Source: B16-G9 sp964455635
GTDB lineage: Bacteria; Bacteroidota; Bacteroidia; Bacteroidales; F082
Direction: 5' to 3'
DNA: 5,841 nucleotides
NCBI GenBank assembly: GCA_964455635.1
Contig: CAYVWX010000206.1
Span: forward strand, 1-5,841
Under the pieces are notes generated by a model. That model did no database searches. It was not told the origin of the DNA and saw nothing but the letters and a program-made list of their open reading frames with translations. Shown piece after piece: positions 1 to 5,599 of the stretch (position 1 is its first letter; each line of letters opens with the position of its first letter). A program made the position numbers and the translations under genes.

Positions 1-127
1 GGAATAGTTTTCAAATTCCTCGTCGTATTTGCTAATCCCGGAGTACTTTCAGAAACCTTTCAGAGTCGTGTTTGCACAACGGTGAATAAACATTTGCCAA
101 CCGCCGGCATTGGCTTAACAAATTCTT

Positions 128-135
128 TATTTTTG
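128..135 (+). promoter_or_regulatory. Bacteroidota -7 promoter box (TATTTTTG) for the BatA-domain gene
   Basis: TATTTTTG fits the Bacteroidota -7 consensus TAnnTTTG exactly and lies 20 bases before the ATG at 156, which implies a very short leader of roughly 13-15 bases. No TTTG lies at the expected distance of about 20 bases upstream; the nearest candidates are TTGG at 110-113 and TTTG at 93-96, both badly spaced. The -7 box is therefore the only good element. The promoter would drive the BatA-domain gene and, by read-through, parC. Confidence 0.5.
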
Positions 136-155
136 CATCTTCACCAACATGAGTT

Positions 156-2186
156 ATGTATTTTATTCATCCCGAAATATTGTGGGGGCTTCTGGCACTG
201 CTGATACCGTTAATTATTCATTTGTTTAATTTCCGGCGTTACCGGAAGATGCCTTTTAGCAATATTGAGTTTTTAAAAAATATTACACAACAAACCCGAA
301 AGCAAAACAAGTTAAAACACTTGATTGTTTTGTTGTTAAGGATGACTGCCATAGCCATGATTGTGGTTGCTTTTGCCAATCCGCGCCTCCATGGAAAGGG
401 TGAAAATATTCATTCGAAAGTTAAAGCGGTTTATATCGATAACTCTTTTAGTATGATGGCCGAAGGCGAAAACGGGATGCTTTTTGAAAATGCCCGTCAA
501 CTGGCATCCGAACTGGTAAAAAATTCGGGACGCGACCAACGTTATCTGTTGCAAACAAACGATTACTCATCAGGCAAACAACTTTTAAACCGTGATGAGA
601 TTGTTAAAGAGATAGACCATTTAAAAATATCACCTTCTGCCCGAATGTTGTCCTCTGTAAATCAGCGACAGCGAAAACTGTTGAAAAAATTAAAAGCCGT
701 TCAGTCGTACTGGTTTTCCGATTTTCAGCAAAACAGTGCCGATTTTAACCACTTTGCCCTCGACACAACGGATGAATACTATTTCTTTCCGTTAGAGCAG
801 GTTCAAAATAAAAATATTTACATCGACTCGTGTTATTTCACCAAACCGTTGGTACTGCCCGGCAAACAAGCCGAAATTAAAGTGGTTCTCGTCAATTCTT
901 CGGCAGCTTCCTACGAAAAGGTTTTACTTACCCTGACCATCGACGGGGTTCAGCGCGCCGTTACCGGTGTTGACCTGCCTGCCTATAAAAAGGTAGTGGT
1001 ACCGTTGGAATTTACAACAGAAAACAGTGGTTGGCAGGCCGGAAAATTATCCATCGAAGATTATCCCGTTACTTTTGATGACAACCTCTTTTTTACTTTT
1101 AAGGTCAACAGTCGCTTAAAGGTGCTGGATATTTTTTCAAAAAGCGGCAATCCCTATTTTTCAGCGTTTTTTAATGCCGACAGTATCTTTTCCTATACTG
1201 AAAAATCTTATTTACAACTCAACCCTGCCTCTTTTTCAAAATATTCACTTATTATTTTAGATGCGTTGCCCGAAGTAACCAGCGGATTGGCAGATGCACT
1301 GTTAAAGTTTGTAAATCAGGGTGGTAATCTTTTATTTGTTCCTTCCGGAAGTGATAACCTCGATGCCGATAACAGGTTTTTTAAGTTATGGCATATAGGT
1401 AGCTTTGTAGCGTCTGATACTGCCGGCACAAGAATAACAGGAATTAAAACCGGCGATCCGCTGTTTAAAGCCGGCCTGGTTAAGGTTCCTGAAAATGCTG
1501 CGCTGCCTGATGTTCGTTTTCATTATAAAATGCAACAAAGCGCAGCTTCGGCAACGGTTAGCCTGATTTCGTTGTTAAACGGCAACGATTTTCTGGTCCG
1601 TAAAAAAACGGGAAACGGCTCATTGTATGTATTAACCGCACCTGTTACAAAAGAGACTTCCGACTTTGTTTTTAACCCTTTGTTCGCTTCCGTTTTGTAC
1701 GGTGCTGCCATTACTTCCGGCAAAAAAAGCAGCCTCTATCATTTTATGGCCGACAACCTGCAACTTACGGCACCCGTTACGCCATCGTTTGGCGCCGACA
1801 GGGTAATAACATTAAAGCAGCTGACAGGCTCCTACAGCTTTATCCCCGGACAACGGCAACAGGCAGGCAAACTGCAACTTCAACTTTACAACGGAATTAC
1901 CGAAGCAGGTATTTATAAGGCAACAGCAGAAGATTCGGTACTTTTTTTACTGGCTTTTAACTACAACCGCAATGAGTCGGACATGCATTTTTACGGAAGA
2001 CAAAAACTGGACAGTTTGTTAAAAAACAGTCCGCTTAAACACTATACGGTAACAGATGGAAAAATGAACAATGTTGCAGAAGTTATCAACCAACAGCAAA
2101 AAGGAGCTCAGTTTTGGAAGCTATTTATTATCTTCGCAGCTTTATTATTACTGGCCGAAGTTGTGATACTGCGTTGGTGGAAATAA
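156..2186 (+). CDS. BatA-domain membrane protein with vWA-like region
   Basis: The 676-aa protein opens like the BatA N-terminal double-transmembrane family: helix 1 at about residues 8-24, a conserved IHLFNFRRYRK and PFSNIEFL stretch at 21-40, and helix 2 at about 56-75 ending in FANP. A vWA-like region follows. It keeps a DxSxS metal-site motif (DNSFSM, 95-100) and a later FSDF (187-190) where vWA domains usually have an SD pair. Residues about 220-318 look like a beta-sandwich. Residues about 321-400 look like a Rossmann or class I amidotransferase-like fold (SLIILDALPE, then FVNQGGNLLFVPSG). A third membrane helix at about 655-672 precedes a short RWWK tail, so most of the chain should lie between helices 2 and 3, probably in the periplasm. 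The ATG at 149 is out of frame, and the family's usual M-x-F-x-x-P start supports 156. This is a stand-alone relative of the BatA proteins of aerotolerance operons; no batB-E neighbours are visible. Its molecular function is unknown. parC follows after 18 bases. Confidence 0.85.
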   Translation: MYFIHPEILWGLLALLIPLIIHLFNFRRYRKMPFSNIEFLKNITQQTRKQNKLKHLIVLLLRMTAIAMIVVAFANPRLHGKGENIHSKVKAVYIDNSFSMMAEGENGMLFENARQLASELVKNSGRDQRYLLQTNDYSSGKQLLNRDEIVKEIDHLKISPSARMLSSVNQRQRKLLKKLKAVQSYWFSDFQQNSADFNHFALDTTDEYYFFPLEQVQNKNIYIDSCYFTKPLVLPGKQAEIKVVLVNSSAASYEKVLLTLTIDGVQRAVTGVDLPAYKKVVVPLEFTTENSGWQAGKLSIEDYPVTFDDNLFFTFKVNSRLKVLDIFSKSGNPYFSAFFNADSIFSYTEKSYLQLNPASFSKYSLIILDALPEVTSGLADALLKFVNQGGNLLFVPSGSDNLDADNRFFKLWHIGSFVASDTAGTRITGIKTGDPLFKAGLVKVPENAALPDVRFHYKMQQSAASATVSLISLLNGNDFLVRKKTGNGSLYVLTAPVTKETSDFVFNPLFASVLYGAAITSGKKSSLYHFMADNLQLTAPVTPSFGADRVITLKQLTGSYSFIPGQRQQAGKLQLQLYNGITEAGIYKATAEDSVLFLLAFNYNRNESDMHFYGRQKLDSLLKNSPLKHYTVTDGKMNNVAEVINQQQKGAQFWKLFIIFAALLLLAEVVILRWWK

Positions 2187-2204
2187 GTAAAGTAGATTTT
2201 TGGT

Positions 2205-4976
2205 ATGAGCCACATGGATGATATAGAAGGAATGGACAAGCAGTTTCCCGGGCAGAGTCAGGGAGACGGACACCGCACATTGCATTTGAGCGGAATGTAC
2301 AAAAACTGGTTTCTCGACTATGCTTCGTATGTAATTCTGGAAAGAGCTGTTCCCGATATTAACGACGGCCTTAAACCGGTTCAGCGTCGTATCCTGCATG
2401 CTATGTACCGGCTCGACGACAGCAGGTTTAACAAGGTTGCCAACATCATTGGCCATACTATGCAGTTTCATCCGCACGGCGATGCCTCCATTGGCGATGC
2501 ACTGGTACAGTTGGGACAAAAAGATTTGCTTATCGAAACCCAGGGAAACTGGGGTAATATTCTTACCGGCGACAGTGCCGCTGCACCCCGTTACATCGAA
2601 GCCCGTTTGTCGAAATTTGCCAAAGAGGTTGTTTTTAATCCGAAAACAACAAAATGGAAACTATCCTACGACGGGCGTAACAAAGAGCCGGTTTCGCTGC
2701 CTGTAAAATTTCCGCTGTTGCTGGCCCAGGGTGTTGAAGGAATAGCCGTGGGGCTGGCTTCAAAAATTTTGCCTCACAATTTTAACGAACTTATCGACGC
2801 CTCTATTCGTTATTTACAAGGAAAAGACTTCGACCTGCTCCCCGATTTTCAAACCGGTGGCATGGCTGATTTTTCGCGCTACAACGAAGGGCTTAGAGGT
2901 GGAAAAATACGACTCAGAGCCCGTATCCGTCAGGAAGATAAAAAAACACTGGTGATTACCGAAATACCTTTTACCACCAACACCGGATCGCTAATCGATT
3001 CAATTGTGGGCGCCAACGATAAGGGGAAAATAAAGATTAAAAAAATTGATGACAACACCGCCGAAAAGGTGGAAATTGTTATCCATCTGGCCACCAACGT
3101 TTCGCCCGACCAAACCATCGATGCCCTGTATGCCTTTACCAACTGCGAAGTGTCTATTTCGCCAAACTCCTGCGTTATTGCCAAGGACAGGCCTGAATTT
3201 TTGTCGGTTAAAGAAATACTTAAATACAACACCGACCATACTGTTGCGTTGCATAAAATGGAACTTGAAATCAGAATGCAGGAGTTGTTGGATCAGTGGC
3301 ATAACTATTCGTTGGAAAAAATATTTATCGAAAACCGGATTTATCTTAAAATTGAAAAGTGCGAAACCTGGGATTGTGTTATCAATACCATTGACAAAGG
3401 GTTGGAGCCCTTTAAAAAACTTCTGAGACGCGAAATTGTAAAGGAGGATATTGTACGGCTTACGGAAATAAAAATCAAACGAATCTCTAAATACAATGCC
3501 TTTAAAGCAGAAGAGCAAATAAAAGCCATTGAGGCCGAAATGGAGGAGGTTCAAAACCACCTGAATCATCTTATCGAGTACACCATCAACTACTTTAAAC
3601 AAATAAAAAAGAAATACGGCAAAGGGCGTGAACGCAAAACCGAAATCAGAAGCTTTGATACCATTAATGCCAACATGGTGGCAGTGGCAAATCAAAAGTT
3701 ATACGTCAACCGTCAGGAAGGTTTTGTGGGTACTTCGCTTAAAAAAGATGAGTTTGTTTCGGAATGTTCCGACATTGATAACATTATCGTTTTTCGTGAT
3801 AACGGTACTTTTCAGGTGGTAAAGGTAGCCTCCAAACTATTTGTGGGCGAAGGAATTATTCATGTAGCTGTTTTTAAAAAAAATGACGACCGTACCATTT
3901 ATAATATGATCTATCGTGATGGAAAACGGGGTAACTATTTTGTTAAACGGTTTGCGGTAAAAGGGGTAACGCGCGAGCGGGAATACGACCTCACACGAGG
4001 AACCGACGGCTCGAAGGTGGTTTATTTTACTGCCAATCCCAATGGAGAAGCTGAAATTATAAAGGTTAACCTGCGCCCTCGTCCCAAGCTGAAAAAACTT
4101 CATTTCGATTTTGATTTTAGCACCCTTGCCATTAAGGGACGCGCTACAAAAGGCAACATCATTACTAAAAATAGCATCAAAAATATTGTTAAACGCGAAG
4201 AGGGTGTGTCAACTCTTGCGGCACGCGATATTTGGTACGACGATACTGTTAGAAGACTAAATACCGGAGAACGTGGTACCTATCTGGGCGCTTTTAAAGG
4301 TGACGATAAAATTATTACCATCCTCTCTACCGGCGAATTTAAACTTACTACTTACGACCTTCAGACCCATTTTGATGACAGTATGGTACACATTGAAAAA
4401 TTTGACCCACGTAAGATTCTAACAGTGGTATATCTCGACGGCCAACAAAAACTTTACTATGTTAAACGTTTTGGTATTGATGCCGAAACCACTGTAAACA
4501 ACAAATATCTGTTCATTCCCGACACAAAAGGCTCGAAAGTTATATTGTTTTCACTCGATTATTTACCGCGTTTGGAAATGGAAATTGTAAAACGCGATGG
4601 CAACGAAATGGAAGTGGTTCTGCTGGCCGATTTTATCGGAGTTAAAAGTTACAAAGCCAAAGGAAAACGCCTGAGCAATAAAGAGGTGCGGAAAGTTAAG
4701 TTAATCGATCCCCTGCCCTATGAACCCCCTGTTGACGAGTCTGAGTATATAGAGTCTGACGAAAATATTCCGGAAGAAAATCCCGGGTTTTCCGAAACCG
4801 ATTCCGAACCTGAAACAGAATCTCCCGCCATTCCACTGTTTGACGAACTCCCTCCGGTTGTTGACGATTCGAAGCTCCAAAAAAAGAGCTCCAAAAAAAG
4901 TAAACCGTCCGATAAAAAAAATCCTCCCGATACTCCCCCGGATGAAATCCAGCAAATGGAAATCGATTTTGATTAG
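2205..4976 (+). CDS. parC: DNA topoisomerase IV subunit A (ParC/GyrA family)
   Basis: This is the DNA-binding and cleavage subunit of a type IIA topoisomerase, most likely topoisomerase IV, which decatenates daughter chromosomes with the ATPase subunit (not in this window). The breakage-reunion domain covers about residues 30-480, with WFLDYASYVILERAVPDI (35-52), LKPVQRRIL (56-64), FHPHGD (88-93), and the catalytic Arg129-Tyr130 in AAAPRYIEAR. A helical, lysine-rich coiled-coil-like part ends near KYGKGRERKTEI (from 470). Residues about 490-825 form repeated beta blades of the GyrA/ParC C-terminal type. The gyrase-defining GyrA box (QRRGGKG) is not intact; its nearest relic is GRATKGN at 645-651, which favours topoisomerase IV over gyrase. 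The tail from about 830 is acidic and proline-rich, then lysine-rich, and ends QMEIDFD. At 923 aa it is longer than E. coli ParC but normal for Bacteroidota. Met1, Met4 and Met10 are all possible starts; 2205 is chosen as the most upstream. The 18-base gap to the preceding gene suggests co-transcription. Confidence 0.95.
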   Translation: MSHMDDIEGMDKQFPGQSQGDGHRTLHLSGMYKNWFLDYASYVILERAVPDINDGLKPVQRRILHAMYRLDDSRFNKVANIIGHTMQFHPHGDASIGDALVQLGQKDLLIETQGNWGNILTGDSAAAPRYIEARLSKFAKEVVFNPKTTKWKLSYDGRNKEPVSLPVKFPLLLAQGVEGIAVGLASKILPHNFNELIDASIRYLQGKDFDLLPDFQTGGMADFSRYNEGLRGGKIRLRARIRQEDKKTLVITEIPFTTNTGSLIDSIVGANDKGKIKIKKIDDNTAEKVEIVIHLATNVSPDQTIDALYAFTNCEVSISPNSCVIAKDRPEFLSVKEILKYNTDHTVALHKMELEIRMQELLDQWHNYSLEKIFIENRIYLKIEKCETWDCVINTIDKGLEPFKKLLRREIVKEDIVRLTEIKIKRISKYNAFKAEEQIKAIEAEMEEVQNHLNHLIEYTINYFKQIKKKYGKGRERKTEIRSFDTINANMVAVANQKLYVNRQEGFVGTSLKKDEFVSECSDIDNIIVFRDNGTFQVVKVASKLFVGEGIIHVAVFKKNDDRTIYNMIYRDGKRGNYFVKRFAVKGVTREREYDLTRGTDGSKVVYFTANPNGEAEIIKVNLRPRPKLKKLHFDFDFSTLAIKGRATKGNIITKNSIKNIVKREEGVSTLAARDIWYDDTVRRLNTGERGTYLGAFKGDDKIITILSTGEFKLTTYDLQTHFDDSMVHIEKFDPRKILTVVYLDGQQKLYYVKRFGIDAETTVNNKYLFIPDTKGSKVILFSLDYLPRLEMEIVKRDGNEMEVVLLADFIGVKSYKAKGKRLSNKEVRKVKLIDPLPYEPPVDESEYIESDENIPEENPGFSETDSEPETESPAIPLFDELPPVVDDSKLQKKSSKKSKPSDKKNPPDTPPDEIQQMEIDFD
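4873..4900 (+). repeat. Perfect 14-bp tandem repeat (x2) inside the parC tail
   Basis: AGCTCCAAAAAAAG occurs twice in immediate succession (4873-4886, 4887-4900), each copy with an A7 run; an A8 run follows at 4914-4921. The unit is not a multiple of three. Losing one copy would place TAA (4901-4903) directly after codon 894, removing the last 29 residues. The first copy also contains A_AAA_AAG in the zero frame (4880-4886), the heptamer known for -1 ribosomal slippage in dnaX. In the -1 frame the ribosome would read Glu-Leu-Gln-Lys-Lys and stop at 4901-4903. The repeat is certain; any role is inference. Confidence 0.9.
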
Positions 4977-5003
4977 TAAATACAATTCATGAATTGTATT
5001 TAC
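4976..5003. repeat. Perfect 28-bp palindrome at the parC stop codon
   Basis: The half-site GTAAATACAATTCA is followed by its exact reverse complement, giving 14-bp arms with no spacer and a CATG centre. The first base is the G of the parC TAG stop. A copy of its first 21 bases recurs at 5220-5240. No T-run follows, so it is not a standard intrinsic terminator, although it may still act as a transcript-end hairpin. Alternatives are a REP-type repeat or the binding site of a dimeric protein. Confidence 0.9.
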
Positions 5004-5097
5004 ACGGCATGAAACAACAAAATTGGTTTTTGCAAACATTAATTTTTCCCATTTATCCGAACAGAAAAAATTACGCCAAAAAATGTTGATTCCTTCT

Positions 5098-5120
5098 CGT
5101 CCTCGTCTGTGACGGGGATG
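5098..5120. repeat. GC-rich 10-bp hairpin, possible REP-like element
   Basis: CGTCCTCGTC pairs with GACGGGGATG across a TGT loop: 10 pairs, two of them G-T wobbles (5099 with 5119, 5103 with 5115). It stands out from its AT-rich surroundings and lies about 120 bases past the parC stop. The 3' side continues CAGGTTAAAA rather than a T-run, so a standard rho-independent terminator is unlikely. The shape resembles REP-type intergenic hairpins, but no second copy is present in the window. Confidence 0.5.
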
Positions 5121-5186
5121 CAGGTTAAAATTGTTTGTATAATCATGCCGGATGATGATTTTGTAAATCCTGATAAACCCAACAAT

Positions 5187-5212
5187 AATAAAACGGACAA
5201 TTTTGTTTTATT
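5187..5212. repeat. AT-rich inverted repeat with 8-bp arms
   Basis: AATAAAAC (5187-5194) and GTTTTATT (5205-5212) are perfect reverse complements separated by 10 bases. The sequence is AT-rich, so such a stem is weak and could occur by chance. It lies just before the second copy of the palindrome-derived repeat. No function is assigned. Confidence 0.3.
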
Positions 5213-5219
5213 GAAAACC

Positions 5220-5240
5220 GTAAATACAATTCATGAATTG
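5220..5240. repeat. Second, partly degenerate copy of the parC-end palindrome
   Basis: These 21 bases are identical to 4976-4996. The copy keeps the 14-bp palindromic core CAATTCATGAATTG (5227-5240) but diverges afterwards (CATC in place of TATT), so the long palindrome is broken on the right. The two copies lie in direct orientation with 216 bases between the end of the full palindrome and this copy. A 21-nt exact match is far beyond chance and points to a dispersed repeat or a duplicated protein-binding site. Confidence 0.85.
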
Positions 5241-5294
5241 CATCTTCTATCATTATAAAACGATGTTGGGTGGAATTAAAAAAAACGAAATATT

Positions 5295-5326
5295 TTTGAC
5301 AATCTTACCAATATTTGGTATATTTG
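5295..5326 (+). promoter_or_regulatory. Bacteroidota promoter of the parDE operon
   Basis: TTTG at 5295-5298 is a -33 element and TATATTTG at 5319-5326 fits the -7 consensus TAnnTTTG. The 20-base spacer is within the usual Bacteroidota range. Transcription would begin near 5331-5334, leaving a leader of about 14-17 bases before the parD ATG. The leader is AT-rich (AAATAAAGAATAATATT) with no clear Shine-Dalgarno sequence, as expected for the phylum. Confidence 0.75.
5306..5320. promoter_or_regulatory. Operator-like inverted repeat in the parDE promoter
   Basis: TACCAA-TAT-TTGGTA is a perfect 6-bp inverted repeat around a 3-base spacer. It lies between the -33 and -7 elements and covers the first two bases of the -7 box, so a protein bound there would block RNA polymerase. 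ParD antitoxins have a ribbon-helix-helix DNA-binding domain and autorepress their own operons, often strengthened by ParE. This is the obvious candidate site, inferred from position and symmetry only. Confidence 0.55.
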
Positions 5327-5347
5327 CATTAAATAAAGAATAATATT

Positions 5348-5599
5348 ATGAGTAAAAATACATCAATATCGTTAGGCAGTTACTTTGACGAGTTCGTTCA
5401 AAGTAAATTATCGGGCGGCAGATATAAAAATGCCAGTGAAGTTATTCGAGCCGGATTGAGATTATTGGAAGAAGAAGAAAATAAGGCTCTTGTTTTAAGA
5501 AATGCCATTCAGGAAGGAATTGAAAGTGGTATTGCCGATGATTTTAATTCAAAATCCTACTTGGCAGAATTAAAAGAAAAAAGAAAAATTAATGGCTAA
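5348..5599 (+). CDS. parD: ParD-family type II antitoxin
   Basis: This 83-aa protein has the full ParD layout. The N-terminal strand KNTSISLG (3-10) and two following helices form a ribbon-helix-helix dimer that binds DNA. The family signature GRYKNASEVIRAGLRLLEEEE spans 24-44. The C-terminal part (about 45-83, with EGIESGIADDF and YLAELKEK) is the flexible segment that wraps and neutralises the toxin. The start at 5348 fits the usual MSKNTSISLG opening and the promoter just upstream. It overlaps the toxin gene by 8 bases, the normal antitoxin-first arrangement, and should repress its own promoter through the inverted repeat at 5306-5320. G+C is 84/252 (33%), below parC. Assignment to the ParD family is firm; the exact subfamily is not. 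Confidence 0.92.
   Translation: MSKNTSISLGSYFDEFVQSKLSGGRYKNASEVIRAGLRLLEEEENKALVLRNAIQEGIESGIADDFNSKSYLAELKEKRKING

Larger units (their letters stand above)
4977..5347. other. 371-base intergenic region between parC and parD
   Basis: No gene is supportable here on either strand. It contains, in order, the 28-bp palindrome, an AT-rich stretch, a GC-rich hairpin (5098-5120), a stretch with an AT-rich inverted repeat (5187-5212), the second copy of the palindrome-derived repeat (5220-5240), and the parDE promoter with its operator-like inverted repeat (5295-5326). No tRNA or riboswitch-like structure was recognised. Confidence 0.75.

Noticed and set aside
96..114. Weak hairpin GCCAA/TTGGC followed by a T-rich stretch, as a terminator of an upstream gene
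   Set aside because: The stem is only 5 bp with a 9-base loop, the T-run is interrupted, and it overlaps the promoter region of the next gene.
1..155. Possible end of an upstream gene (plus-frame stop TAA at 33-35, or a minus-strand open stretch at 1-48)
   Set aside because: Only 10-16 codons are visible in any frame, there is no recognisable motif, and the strand cannot be decided.
2187..2204. Separate parC promoter in the gap (TAGATTTTTGG)
   Set aside because: It resembles TAnnTTTG but has one base too many, and it sits only a few bases before the start codon, leaving almost no leader.
3046..3426. 126-codon open frame on the plus strand
   Set aside because: It is an out-of-phase reading of parC with no recognisable domain, while the parC frame is clearly the coding one.
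3000..3695. 231-codon open frame on the minus strand
   Set aside because: It lies wholly antisense to the well-conserved parC core. The translation is low in complexity of motif, rich in Phe, and matches no family I recognise; it is a shadow of parC codon use.
4701..5039. 112-codon minus-strand frame running from the intergenic region into the parC tail
   Set aside because: It is antisense to the ParC tail, its start lies in the AT-rich spacer, and no promoter or family resemblance is visible.
5009..5089. Small plus-strand frame of 26 codons after the palindrome
   Set aside because: It is too short, has no promoter or ribosome-binding signal of its own, and the peptide resembles nothing known.
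5141..5160. Short inverted repeat AATCAT/ATGATT
   Set aside because: Six-bp AT-rich arms around an 8-base spacer are expected by chance in such sequence.
5118..5258. Plus-strand frame of 46 codons (MQVKIVCIIMPDDDF...) crossing the second repeat copy
   Set aside because: It starts inside the hairpin and ends through the repeat; no promoter is seen and no family is recognised. It could be a decayed gene fragment, but nothing supports it.
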